A stretch of DNA of 64,000 nt, from contig JAJFZO010000049.1 in NCBI GenBank assembly GCA_021397835.1, positions 4,965,001-5,029,000 on the forward strand. Direction: 5' to 3'. The notes below the pieces were generated by a model. The model was not told where the DNA came from and did no database searches. It saw only the letters and a list, made by a program, of their open reading frames with translations. Below, in pieces: positions 1 through 13,379 of this stretch; the first letter of the stretch is position 1, and every line of letters begins with the position of its first letter. The DNA is from Moringa oleifera (Eukaryota; Streptophyta; Magnoliopsida; Brassicales; Moringaceae). Both the position numbers and the translations under genes were made by a program.

Positions 1-255
1 AGATTTAAAAAATAAAAACCCTTATTTTAGAATCCTGAAAACTATAAATTTACAAGACCTGTCACATCGAAAATGGGAGTGATGATACAAAAACAGCAAA
101 TTCTTGAAAGGTGGGAGATTGCCATTGGTAGGTAGACAAGCATACTGAGGTTTTTTATTTTTACTAAAAAAATGAATTAACTAAGCAGAAGGTTTTGTCC
201 TTTTTGTGTACATTGTAACATCGAACTTAATGAAAACGACAAGAAATGTTGATAG

Positions 256-3200
256 GTGGGGTTAGCATTGGAGATTCCATGGTATGCAAGCTTGCCCAGA
301 GTGGAGACGAGGTTTTACATAGAACAATATGGAGGTGAAGATGACGTCTGGATAGGCAAGACCCTTTACAGGTATTGTTCTCTTTTCTTTTTAATCTATT
401 TGTTTAATCTTGTAGCCGTCCTATATGATCAACCCATTAACAAATCCTATTATTTTTGACAAAATAGAGATTCAAAAAGACAGTCAACCTTAAAATTGGA
501 AAGCTTGAAATCCTCGTCCAATTAGTGTTGCAGATACATATACACAGTAGAGCTACAAGAGTTGGCCCTATCCTTATCGCGAAACCCTTCCCTCTTATCT
601 TCTGTATTTTTATTAATTAAATTAATACAATAATAAGGAGTTATCACATCTGATAGGCCCACAAACAGAACCCCCACAAGCACAATCTTAGATGTATCTG
701 TTGTCCTTTTGCCTGTTTGTATCCCAGAGGGTAAAACGAAGTTATCACTTGTCAGCTTACTTGTAAACATCTAAAAAATGGTTTTTCGAAACCATTTTCC
801 TATCTGGGTATATTGTGTTTTTGTGTTTGGTTTTGTCATCAAATGCCATGGAAGTAATTAGTGAGAGAATTTATTAGAGAAAAGAGAGAAGAACCTGAGC
901 ATATAATGATTTTGGTACAAAACCCATCATGTGGGCATATGCATTAATCATGTGGTAGTAGTAGAAGCTCCTTTTGAAAAGCACGAGGAAATCAAGAGTT
1001 CCTGTCTGATCAATTATATTCCGATTTCCTGATAACAACAGGATGCCTTATGTGAACAATAATGTCTATCTTGAGCTTGCAAAGCTAGACTTCAACACCT
1101 GCCAAGCTTTGCATGGGATGGAATGGAACAGTATCCAAAAGTAAGTAACCCAGTGACCCGTTCGAGTCTTCATTATGTTTATAAAGTTGTAGGCATTATC
1201 ATGAGCCATGGCTAATGCTATGGCTGCAGGTGGTACACAGAATGCAAGCTTGGTGATTATGGGATGAGCAGAAGAACCCTCCTGGTAGCTTACTTTCTGG
1301 CTGCAGCCAGCATACATGAGCCAGAAAGGTCGCGGGAGAGACTTGCATGGGCCAAGACTACAGGTCTGGTAGAGACAATCAAGGCTTACTTTAATGAATT
1401 AGGGTCTACTGAGTTAAGGAGAAGCTTTGTCGATGAGTTCAAGGACAGTGCTGCTTATCCACGAAGTCACATCAACCGAAGGTACCCTGCAATATTTATA
1501 TTCTTGTTCTTTCTAGACAAACTACAAAATGATCTTTCAAATGCCCGAGTTGCTTTCTCTCACCGGCTCTCGCCGTTTCGGTTGGTGCTCTTTTTGATGG
1601 ATCTTTACCTTGATGTCAAGCTTATCTACATCCTGTAATGGATAATCTGCAGGCAACCCACAAATCGAACTCTTTTTTTAAAATTCTTTTTGGGGTTTAT
1701 GATATCAATACAAATAAAAGGGAATGAAGATTTTTGGTTTTTTTTTTTTTTGACTTGAGAAAGGAAAAAGGAAAGGAAAAGCTAGCTCTGACATTCTAAT
1801 GGAAGAATCCGAGAGAGAAAAACAAAAGCAAGAAAATACTTGGGTGTACGTAACCCAAAATGAGAGTTCCAAGGAATCGAATAGATGCTCTTATGATTAC
1901 TGATTGAGCGTGCAAGATTTTTCCAACCTATGAACTTCACCTCACGTGAGCTTCCAGTTCATAGTTTGTCTTTTTATGTGCACGAAAATTCCCCTAATTG
2001 TTGCTCTCATAACGAAGCTCCTGCTCACCAGTTGGAGAAAAGGGTCTTCCTGCAGCAGTGGCCCCAAAACAGCCACTAGAAAATAAAGAAATGTATGATT
2101 GGTTTTGATTGGTGTGTTGATTGCTAGCTGACCCTTATAACATTATTGAAACAGGCGATCAGTACAGGCCCAGGGACTCATTGGGACGCTGCTTGGGACA
2201 CTGAACCACCTCTCCTTGGACGTCCTGGTGGCGCACGGCCGCGACGTTACCCTTGACTTGCGTCAATCTGTAAGCACATTCATATACTCGTATATATCTT
2301 AAAAAACATCCTAAGTTCTTGGATCTTCTTCTTTCTTCTAGCACATTAACGATTATTAGTTAGTACATAATATTACCTATTTTTTAAAAGTTTTTTATGA
2401 TCCTTATTATGGTATTGGCAAAGACATATGAAGAGATTGCTAGAAACTCAGATCTGAAAACAACCAAAGAACCAATTCCGATGTGTTAAATTGGAGTTTT
2501 TGTAAATTGTTGGCAGTGGGAAAACTGGCTGACAAGATGGCAAGAGGAAGGAGACAGGCACAACGGAGAAGCAGAGCTAGTGGTTCAAATGATAAATCTG
2601 TGCGCTGGCCGTTGGACACTGGAGAAGCTCTTGTCTCATCCCCAGTACAGGCGACTCTCCAGCATCACCAACAAAGTCTGCCATGAACTTGGCCGTTACC
2701 CATACCTAAAGGTCAGTCTTTATAATTAAATGGTTTCCTACTCTTAAGGGTTTGATCTTATATGCCTTACATTTCCATTCCTCACTTTGTTCGTAACTTG
2801 TTAACTTTGACTGGTTGTTCCATAACATATAGACAAATGGCTTTTCCTGTTGCTTTATTTTAAATTAGAATAGTATCTGGTTTCGATGAATTAAGAGTGC
2901 ATAGAAAGTATATACATAGGTATTGGACAAAGTGTGAAATTGATATTTTATCCCAATCTTAACAATGAAGAACTTTTAGATACTTAGTCATTGGGTAAGG
3001 TAGAAACTATTATTGCTAAATGTGGAATACAAATTTATAGCTTTTAATATTATATATATATATATATATATCTTATGGAATAGATAACATCATCGGTGAC
3101 GTATTAGAATTATATGAGCATAAGTTCTTTAATTTCATATAGTAAGCTAATCTCTTATATTGGACATTCTGACATCGTATAAACTCAAATTAATAAGCAT

Positions 3201-3606
3201 TAATTTTGCAATACAAGGTAACTGGTAGTTGGAAAAAACAGAAAATTAGGCGAGAAAATCAAATGATCATCAGAGACTTAGTTTAATCTCGCAAATTGAA
3301 TTGAAGCTTAATGTGGGTACTCATAGTTTCTTCATTTTCGCTCACTTAAGCATTTCTTTTCTCTTTTGTGTTCAGGTCCTCAATATCAGTTGTGGCTACG
3401 ATGGCAGTGCTTGCAGCAGCCCCGAATTAGAGTATGGGATGCAAGAACTGGTGCAGTTGGTGCTGGAAAACTCTGCAGATGGCATGGACTCTGATGTCAA
3501 AGAAACGTTTCTTGCGGTGGCAAAGAGTTTCTACTACACAGCCTATTGTGATCTTGGGACTATCAACTTTCACATTTCTAAAGTTCTTTTTGAGAGAGTA
3601 AACTGA
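256..3606 (+). CDS. CPS: ent-copalyl diphosphate synthase, 3' part (six exons; 5' end outside window)
   Basis: Class II diterpene cyclase that turns geranylgeranyl diphosphate into ent-copalyl diphosphate in plastids, the first committed step of gibberellin synthesis. Exons with GT-AG borders are 256-371, 1042-1140, 1230-1481, 2155-2269, 2517-2711 and 3376-3606, and the frame stays open to the TGA at 3604-3606. Diagnostic stretches are PWYASLPRVETRFYIEQYGG, the block MPYVNNNVYLELAKLD, GMSRRTLLVAYFLAAASI, LLGTLNHLSLDVLVAHGRD and the C-terminal KETFLAVAKSFYYTAYCD. These match the alpha-helical C-terminal half of CPS. The catalytic DxDD motif of class II cyclases lies upstream and is not in the window. 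No class I DDxxD motif is seen, which fits CPS rather than kaurene synthase. The first visible exon is inferred to begin after the AG at 254-255, since stop codons precede it. A diterpene synthase of specialised metabolism cannot be excluded. Confidence 0.9.
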
Positions 3607-6600
3607 GTCTCCCCTCTGTAGGGTCAATGTGATCATTCATTATACACCGTCTTCTTTTCTTTTTTTTTTAATCACAGCAGCTACACAATGTGGGCAATTA
3701 ATGACACAGAAAGAAGAAATTAACAAGAGAAATAAAGAAAGAAAGATCATTTACCAGTTTGAAACTCTTCTTTTTTCTATTTTCTCTTCCTCACCATGTT
3801 TTTCCAAGAAAAGAAAGAAAAGAGAGATTGATCCAGAATCCATGTGCCGATAAGATTCCAAGACTTGCGTTGCAGCCACGTTCCAGTTTATCAGGTAAAA
3901 GCACTGACATAAACTCCTAATTCTGGTAATCTTTTGATATGACACTAACATGAGTTGTACACATCAGCATCACATGTGCACTAAGTTGATCAAAGCATAT
4001 CCAAAACTTTTTCCACTATAATCGAGTCAGGCGACTTCGTCAAATCTTAGCTAAACTTGGAGTTCCCTATCAGATTCAAATATGATATCAGAAGGGTATT
4101 CTATCAAGCACGACTGAGAATATCTTGCAAGAGTATCTATCATGGTTTCCCAAGACTTCAATGCCCACAAAGAGAGAAGATTTCACAGGTTTAGTTAGTG
4201 GGTATTCAAGATAGAACCACAGGGAGTTTCTGCAAACAATGGGTATCTCTTTTTGGCGTCTGGGTATGTCAAAGGGTTTTCCTCCTAATGGATGCCAAAT
4301 AAACAAAAATGGCAGACAGTGTAACACGAGAGCACGTGGGAACGTGAAGTGGAGATTCAACAAACTTCACATCTATAGATCTGGGTGTCCTTTTGGTGAA
4401 GACGAGAAAAAGTTTCTCGTTACTTGTCACATTAATCTAAGGGACAAGGCTGTACATGACATATCAAGAAGACTGCACTTGATATTAATTGTGTCCGAGC
4501 TCTCCGCCCTACTGGGGAAATGAACTGACCCATCAAAAGCTATGTCATCCTCTTCAATATTTTTTCTCTCATTACTGGTGACTGTGAAGAAGAAAACCAC
4601 TGTGAGATTCAGTGAGTGCCAAAACTGCAGATAAGAGTTTGATTTGATTAGAACCATTTTGAGGTGATGCGTTTTAATCCCGGGAGACCCATTTAGAAAA
4701 ATCTATTGAGGATCTTACATGGGTAAAACTTCGTACTTTAAGTTTGAAATCATGGTTAAATTTGAAATTATAATAAGGTACATTGAGTTTCAGTTAAACT
4801 GTAAAAACAGTCTAACGGATTAATAGAAAATTCTTGTATAACCAAGTTTCTACACTCGCCAATTTTAAGAATTTGGAGTTATTCAGGGTGGGTCCACCTG
4901 ATAACATCTGAAAATCATTCTCCCCAAATGGAGATCCTATGCCCACCATCAGTACATCCACATATGGCAGACATGTTGTGGGCTATCATCATAAAATTTG
5001 GAGCAGGAGAGATCATGAACCTTACAAAAAGGAGAGAGACGCTTAAGGAGACCATCATAAGATGTGCAGATGGTTTTAGGCAATTTGGAATCATCATTAA
5101 AAGGGGGAAGGGCAAAAAGAGCAGACGGAGAACAAGAAGGTTGCAGGTGGTGGCCAGAGGCTTTGATGGCCAAAAAGGTCACATGGGCAAACAAGGACAC
5201 CAGAGAATCTCAAATGCGAAAAAAAAGAAAAAAGCAAAGCAACATTTACGAAGCCTGATGGAGTCTTGTCTTTGTTTGGACGGTAACTCATTTTGGTAAT
5301 GCTGGTTATGCTGCTTTCTATATTTGATGTCTGCTTCTCATGGTTTTTAGAGTCAGCAGCCCCTCGGACCGCCCGCTCCCCGTCGTTTCTTTTCTGCCTC
5401 TCCTGTCGGTTTGCTGTGTGACCGGCAAACATGTAGATGCTACAGCGGCCGTATGATGGTGGACCATGACATTGAGGACCCCAAGTTAGGGGCCAGAGTA
5501 GTGTGGAAAAAGTGAAAAAGGTAATGCTAAAAATAGAAACATTTTTCCAATTTAAACAAATATTTCTGAAATAGAAAGAAAAATAATTGAATGTTGCGTT
5601 TTCTTGAATAATAAATAATTAAGGCTCTTACGGTGTACATAATAGCAATTGAGATTGTCAAAAGAAAACAAACTTTATTCAGGTTACACATAAAGGTACG
5701 GTTTTCAAAATCAATTTTTGCTACAGGTGAATGTGGTTGAAGACTACTTAAAAACATTTTTTTTTCCCTTCAGAAACAAAAAAATACTGTAAAATGACAA
5801 CATCTGAATGCCCTTTAAAATGAGGATCTGATCTTCATATCTATGATACTATTAGCCGATATGAAGTTTAGAGAAGATACTACAAGGTCAAATAAGGCAG
5901 GTTGGATCTACTTTCCAAATCCAAACAATTTACACTTATAAGAGCTGAATTTACATTATTATTTTTAAATGTATAAGCAGCCAAAGCTCCACCTCAATTC
6001 ACTGTCGAGAAGGATGATCACTTGCATAGATGATAAGAGTACATACTAATTTAAAAAAAAAAAAAACATAAGGTACCTATAACTTGAGTTCTAGAGCTAA
6101 AACCAACTAAGAAATTTCGAATGTGACCCAATATGATTGGGACAACTTGTTCCATGTGTTGAAAGCTCACTTCTTAGGACACATGAAACACTGCATAACA
6201 GCTGGGAATCTAGCACGATTTCTAGCCCACCACCAATCTTCTACAAGTCCTGCTTAATATTCTCAGAACAAGTCAGAAAATTTACAGGCATCCATTCAGA
6301 TAGATCTTCAGGCTCTCCAATTTATAACATTCAGATTACCCAAATTCCCATAAGAGAAAGAGGGAGAAAGGAATAAACCATGAAATGCCTCACCAGATGC
6401 CATTTTTGCTATCAGAAAAGCACAAGGCCTTAATTTGGTGAAGTAGTCAAAGCAACAAATACTTATGAACTAAGGCGTAAAGAGCCATCGAAGTTGTTAA
6501 TTCTAAAACCATTAGCATTGCATTTTCATGTCCGCATCCTGAAAGTTCTCTATAGACGAGTGTTATGGACCAGATACTTTGAACTGACTTTTTTGTAGAG

Positions 6601-6848
6601 CAAATAAGCAACAAATAAGAGATCAAAGTATCAAGGTCAATACAATCCCTGGTTAACTTTAAACCATTAACAACACATCTTACTGTCTCCTGTTGTGACG
6701 CTAACAAAAATACATCCTAAAACCTCATGTTGCAACATACCTTAAATTCTACAACTTTTTTGCTGATGCCAAACCTCAATATTTTCACAAGTTAAAACAT
6801 AGCTGCATCAAGATCAAATTCTAGCACAGAAATTCATGGAGAGCAGAT
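3607..6848. other. Convergent intergenic spacer between CPS and NAA20
   Basis: About 3.2 kb between the 3' ends of two convergent genes. It holds short open frames on both strands (for example 4239-4523 and 4928-5299), but none has a recognisable domain, splice partners or plant-like coding composition. A GC-richer patch lies near 5350-5460. I see no gene here. Confidence 0.6.
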
Positions 6849-9800
6849 CTAATCATACTCCAATTCATCCGGGGTTACTGGCCGTTTGAGGGGAATAATA
6901 GACTTCTTCTCAACATCCCGAGATAATGCTTTCCTCATATCTAACAATGAACCACCAGACAATCCATGTGAGGAAATATTGAATAAAGTGACCATGAGTG
7001 TGTGGTTGCACATAGAAACTCACCTAATCCATCTTCTTCCCCTGAATAATACCGTAGCACCCGTCTATATATTACATACCCAAGCTGCATATAACCAAAG
7101 AGATAGAAAGAATGAATTTCATAGCTCATGCACACAAATACATATGAACACACACATTAAGACACAAACTACAAGTTATTGCATCAAAGAAAATGATCTC
7201 CATATGAAATTAGTTGGCATATTGGGCTGACAAAGTAACATATGTTTTTCAAAGTTTCCTGGCTGTTACCAGATTCATGAAAGGAGGAAATAATAAAATG
7301 AACAGGTCTACAATTTGTTCACTAGAAGAAGAGACGAGATCTAGAAATTAAAATTCTGACAACTGCAATAGAAAATATCTGTGCAGGTAAGCCACAAATA
7401 TTAAGAAAGGAAAAGCACATGACTGCGTCTTTAGAAGGGATATTCGGACATTCTTTTTAGGGAGGAAACCAAAATAAATGTAGAAAATGGAACTCCTTCG
7501 TGGAAGAGGATAGATGATATGGAAATATTCCTTATCCAATAGCATCCTGATAGATGATCACAAGAATCACATAACCCCCCCCCCCCCCCCCCCACCTCTT
7601 CCTCTCCTCCCTTAAAAAAAATGAAAAACAGAAAAAAGATCGTTATCAATAAAATAGGACAGTGCCTTTCTTCCATGAAAAGTAGAGGGTCAATAGGAAG
7701 GCATGTTAAAGCAACATAACATCTAAAAGCCAAATTTTTAGGCTAGAAATACAGAAAAGGACAATAAATTAAGCAGATTTCCAAATCCATTTAACTACCA
7801 ACAAATTCAAAACAAAGTGCTTTTCCCAACAAAGTTTATTTGAACTTGCTCAGGATCTACAGGAGAAGCTATCACTCAGGACCTCTTAACTACCTGTTCC
7901 ATCAATTTCATTCTTTAGAAGATCAATGCTGACCCATTCACAATCCTCCCAGACACCTACACACATCTGACCCATTTCAAGACCCTTACTCACCTCCTCA
8001 AGGCACACTCTCATCAGCACTCATTTTACCACCCTCCCTACCAAGAAAGCCAAAGGCAAAACAGTTTTCAAAACTCAGTTTCACAAGACGACATTATCTT
8101 AAATCATGCTTCTTGGAAGGGTAAGAATGAGTGGTGTATGGTTAGATTTTCTAAAAACATGTTATTTGTGATTCCAGGACATAAATGTTTAAAAAGCATT
8201 CCCTGAAGATGTTGAAGATGTCTCTTTTATGTGTTATCAAATTCATATTTATTTTACACAGCACTTTCATAAGTTTGCATTTGGAAGGGGCTGATTGATA
8301 TAAGAGGCAAGGATGAAATGGGTCTCCAGTATACTTCAATTACAAGACTTAACAAAACAGATTTTCTAAATTTTATTAATGCATGCGGTTCTTATTTAAT
8401 CTGTGTTTATAGATTTATAAAGGACCCAAGACAGAATAAGTGTAATGCAAAATATTAAATTTATTCTTCTTTTCTAGTGAGAAATGATACACAGCAAACA
8501 AATTCTAGGATAAGGAAAAACATCCTCTTCATTTATACCTGCAGCAAGGCACATGTCTAGAGAAGGAAACAACTTATATCAAGAAAATTTGGAAAGAGAA
8601 GTTAAAAACAATCACCTTTTCATACATCTTAATCGCTGGTGTATTTGAAGCTCTCACAAAGAGATCCACAAAGTAAGCCTTATCACTGCAAATAGGAAAT
8701 CACTATTAATAACATACAAGGGTCCAGGATCCATTACCAAATGCCCCACTACTAGGTGATAGGAAAAAGGAAGATACAGAAAAGAAAAGAAGAATTAAGC
8801 GTTTTTCCTGCACCAATGGACCATGTCTCTTAAACTGGATAGAAGCACATAGCCATAAACAGAATGAAAAGTCAGAAATGGTTTGCCAAGAAGCTTCACT
8901 ATATGGGAACTTGTCAATTAAATTATAAACAAAAATGCAGCTTCCCCAACAGAAAGCTTTATCAAGAAAATTTTACTGCACAATTTGAGCAATCTTTCTT
9001 AGCTTACCCTATAGAAAAAATTTTCAGGTGCCAAGGAGAGCCAAACAAACTCAAATTTCACCCATTCATCAGTATCATGTGCCAGTACTCTAGATAAACA
9101 ATCCATAACAAAATCAGAGGAACAGTCCTCTGCACTCACTCAGGCGAAATTCAATCTAATTCATGGCCTGCATCAGTCTCCACTTGATGTTCATTCAAGT
9201 ATGTAACAACTTCTCAAACTAGTGGTTGTTTTAATAATTCAGGTAAGGTATGAAGAGCTGGAGAAATAATCAGAAACTAAACAAATCATAAAATCTATTA
9301 AAATGATCATTTCTTACATCTTATCACTGATATCTTCCAGCAGGTTCATTAGTTTCTTGGCTAGTTGCTGCCTGCGATACTCGGGAGCAACCGTTACTGC
9401 AGTTACATGACCATGCCAAGACTCACCCTGTCCTTCAACTTTTCCCATAACTACAAGTATTAAACACATTAAATTGCAGTAGCCCTTCTAGAAGTCAAAG
9501 GAAAATCATAAAATAAACTAGAAAATCTCACAAGAACAGTGCCTCAATTAAACATTAAAAAGAATGCTGGTAAATAACACTCTCTATGTACTTTTTTAGA
9601 CTACTTAAATGGTTCTTTAGTCAAGAAGAGTTGTGATTGTAATTATGTCATTGCAAGTTGTAAAGGACTTCTAACTTCAGCTCTCAAATACAATGAAAGA
9701 CAACAGAATATCAACTTCCCTGGATATTGCAACCCAAATCAAGCATCCAAGAAATCAAATATGGATAATTTAATGCTCGAAAAGTGGTTTTTCTTGAATT

Positions 9801-12437
9801 TTATTTGCACTCTAGGGAAGCATTTGATACTTCATGGATATCACTTAGTGATGTAACCAAAAGTCGGTCATCATACAGTATGGCCGTGTCAACTTGTAAA
9901 AACAAGACAGATTGAACATTAGGTTCTTCACTGGAAGACTCTACTAAGCCTACATTAGTACTTAGATATGTGAATATGTAAGAGTAAACAGGAGATCATT
10001 TGTGTTTTGGGCACCTACTTGGCTCCCAAGTTATAGATATAAAAGCTTGACTATACATGAATTCTTATCCTAAATAATTAAGTTTTTTTGTAGGTTAACT
10101 GGAAGTCAATTGAGTCTATCATAATTTCCTTGTAAGTCAACTTTTCAATTTTGTCTTTGATTTTAGTATTCTAAGCTATGTGAACAACTCCATTATCAGG
10201 TCACGTCCCCAAACTAATAGGTTCATTTTTATCCACGTAAGACGTCTTGCATTCTTATCGCCAAGATGAACAAGTTTAGTTTGGCAACAAGAGCAACAAA
10301 AGGGTTTCATTGCTACAATCTCGAGGTACCCAGATGTCTAGAGCTTTATACCAGTTGCTTTATTGATGAAAAAAGCTATGTGATAAATATGTGAGCTCTA
10401 GATGAGCTATATCAACTCTAAAATAAGCTACAAGAAAACTAAATTGAGTTATCTTAAAGTTAAATGAGCTAGGTGAGTCCACTAAGCTTTGTTTGGCAAG
10501 TTGGTTTGAAACCGTGGAGATTCTTTGATCTCACACCTAAGGTTGAACTGCGACCATCAAGATATGATATCGTCTCAGGGATAAGTCAAATACCTTGACA
10601 AGTAGCCTAGCTCACTTAAATGAAAAAAATAAGCTCATCATGGTAAAGGGCTCACATATCACTTGATTGGAAAGCTTAGATGGTCCACTCTCCTCAAAGT
10701 TCAATCTCGAACACATCTTAAAGCCTAACCATGTCGACGCTCAACTTATTAATAGCCTCAAAAAGCACAACAACTAAGCTCATCACTTCATTGCAAAGAA
10801 TTTAACTCATCATCTCAATGGCAACCCCTTTTCTCCTGATAATAAGTTGAAAAATAAGCAAGAGGAAGGCACAAATAGCTCAAAAGCTCAAATAAACAAA
10901 AGTTGAGCATAAAAAGCTTGCAAAGAAAGGGGTAGTTGTTCTCAACACAGGGGTAAAACATCACACCAAAAAGCTCTTACTTCTTATGAATCAATTCATT
11001 CAAAAGTTTACACAAGGCTTTGAAAGCCTTAGGTTACCACCTAAGTCGTGAAAGCAAGGCTTAGTTTGGCAACATACCAAGAACTTCCCTTAAGGGGGAG
11101 CAACAAAAGTTTATATAGTTTCCCAATCCTCCTAACTACGGCTTACCTAACTCACCTAGCTCATGTAGCTTCAATATAACTAATCTAGTTCTCATATAGC
11201 TCATCTAAGAGCTCATACAACTCATCTAGTGCTTATGTAATTATCATATAACTATTCGCATAAATAAAGCAATTGTCATAACACCCCATTTGTCCTAGCG
11301 CCTTAAGAAGAGAGAGAGGAGTCCTTTCTCTTTCTCTTGCTCTTGAGCGAAACTTTTTCACCTCGAGCAAACAGTGCTCACATCACGATTTGGGCATCTA
11401 ATATGGGGACAGGTCCCCCAACAACGAGATTGTTTATACAGCTTAAAATAATAAAATAAGAGATACACTTGAAAAATTAATTCTTGGTGAGACTATAATT
11501 GACAATTAATATTTACTTAACCTATAACAAACACAATTTATTACCACAAAAATTTTTAGATTGTCTGACCTTCTGTATCCGTAATTGGGAGCCTTACAAG
11601 CCCAAGGCACATATATTCTCTTGGGTACTCTCTCCTATTCACATATCTTAAATACTAACCAAAGCATAGGAAAGTCCCCAATCAAGGACCTGAAGCTTAA
11701 TACTTTCTTGTTTTTGCAGGTTTACCCCAATAGCTCTGGTACCAATTTTTGTTAATCACTTAATTAAACCCAATCCATTCACCAATCTCCATTCCTTCTC
11801 GCAATGATTCATTCAACCTAACCAATCTACAGGCTATTGATTCAAGTTCTAACAAGAAAAGCAAGAACAGGGTACAAGGAAGTGCAATAAGAATTTCTGC
11901 AGGGTATTTTCCAAATAAGGACATGAAAACAAGCATGAAAGAGGAACCATCATTCAATATTCAACTGATTTTGCAGAAAATTGAATATCTTCCCATTGAA
12001 AGATGGCATTGGCGTTCACTCTACTGAGCCACCAAGACCCACTTTTAAGTATAAACTTCACGATTTAATGGGAACGGGAGAGATAGTCAACATCTTCGTC
12101 TTCATAAGACAATAAAACAGGGGAAAGGAGAAGAGCGTACTGTAACCCATGATTCGGTTACCGGGGCCTTCTGCGACATGAAAATAATCGGGCCATCGTG
12201 CCAAGTAGGTCATGTAGAACGACATATTAAACTGCATTATATTAAACCATACAATTAAAATAATTAATCGATTTAACAATGCGTTAACTAGAAAGTTCAA
12301 AGAAAGAGACTGTACGAAAGAAAGAAAAGAGGGCCAGAGAAAGAAATGGACGAGCTTACAGTTTCTGTGAGGTGGTCGAGATTGACGGAAGTGAAGCGAA
12401 GGAGATCGTTGCAGCAAAATCGGCGTATGGTCGTCAT
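6849..12437 (-). CDS. NAA20: NatB N-terminal acetyltransferase catalytic subunit NAA20
   Basis: Catalytic subunit of NatB, which acetylates nascent proteins starting Met-Asp, Met-Glu, Met-Asn or Met-Gln on ribosomes with the auxiliary subunit NAA25. Exons on the minus strand are 12437-12360, 12231-12141, 9450-9318, 8685-8616, 7084-7024 and 6940-6849, 525 nt in all, giving 174 residues. The protein opens MTTIRRFCCNDLLRFTSVNL, contains YMTYLARWPDYFHVAEGPGN, the GNAT core GESWHGHVTAVTVAPEYRRQ with the acetyl-CoA-binding RRQQLA (residues 82-87), then AYFVDLFVRASNTPAIKMYE and YRRVLRYYSGEED, and ends RPVTPDELEYD. All five junctions keep frame (for example I57 and I101 are split codons). Intron 2 is about 2.7 kb and intron 4 about 1.5 kb with a long C tract. 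The gene is divergent from PRP18 across a spacer of about 0.9 kb. Confidence 0.96.
7575..7593. repeat. C19 homopolymer in NAA20 intron 4
   Basis: An uninterrupted run of 19 C lies in intron 4. On the NAA20 transcript it reads as G19. Confidence 0.95.
9451..12140 (-). other. NAA20 intron 2, large, with AGCTCA/TGAGCT-rich segment
   Basis: This 2.7 kb intron holds no coding frame. From about 10260 to 11400 it is unusually rich in the hexamers TGAGCT and AGCTCA and in short direct repeats such as TTTGGCAACA (about 10276 and 11067) and GAGCAACAAAAG (about 10290 and 11098). This suggests a decayed inserted element, but I see no terminal repeats or target duplication that would prove one. Confidence 0.4.
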
Positions 12438-13379
12438 CTCTCTTGTCTCGCTATAACCGGTAAATGGATCTAGGCAAGGTACACACCAGGGCAACGGGAT
12501 ACGGTATGGCTCTCTCTTTCTCTCCCAGCTTAGGCTATTGGTTTTCGCCGGTTAGACCCGGTTTTCAATCAGTCCACTTTCAATTTATTATTTTCTCAAA
12601 CATGAAAATTTTATTGATAATATAAAATAAATATTATATTTTTATAAAATTTTTATTTTTTAATATTATATATTTTTATTTTTAAAATAATTTATGAAAA
12701 AACTAAAAATAAATAATTTTTAAATTTTAAAAACACTAATCTGGCTGCTTTGAATTAAAGGTTGATGAAGATTGGAACACACTGAAGAGAAAAAATGAGA
12801 AAAGAAGGAACAATGGATGAAAAGGAAAAATAAAATTATTGTAATTATATATAATAATAATTTCATAATTTTTAAAATAATTTAAAAATAAAAATTCTAA
12901 GTATTTTTTATTTTGATAAAATATTTATTTTGAAATCACTTGAAAATTATTATTTTACATTTTTTAAAATTTTTTATCAAATAATTATATTTTTTTGATA
13001 AAAATAAATAAAATATTAAAAAAGTTATTTTGTTTAAAATAAAATAAAAAATATATTTCTGTCCATCAAATCTGTTGTTTTTTAATAATTTAAAAATATT
13101 TTTATTTTTAAATATATAAAATATTTAAAAATTTTAGATAATATTTTTTATTATTTTTATAAAAAGAAACAAAATTTGTGCTAAAAAAAACTCTAAAATA
13201 GCCCGGGCAGGTTCGTAACTAGTTATTTTTACTAATATAATAATTTATGATCCATAAACTCGCTCGGTCTTACCCACAGTGAATTGAGTATTCTGTCTCG
13301 AGTGGAACTGTAATCATCGTCACCCGATTTAACCCTGTAATCAAGCCCTAGAGGGAAAACCACGCAGAAACGCCTTGAC
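12438..13379. promoter_or_regulatory. Divergent promoter region of NAA20 and PRP18
   Basis: This spacer of about 940 bp separates two genes transcribed away from each other, so it must hold both promoters. The central part, about 12590-13190, is almost pure A+T. GC content rises toward each gene. I see no clear TATA box that can be assigned to either gene. Confidence 0.5.

Noticed and set aside
4239..5299. Open frames at 4239-4523 and 4928-5299 as possible genes
   Set aside because: No splice partners, no recognisable domain, lysine- and arginine-rich low-complexity text, and overlapping frames on both strands.
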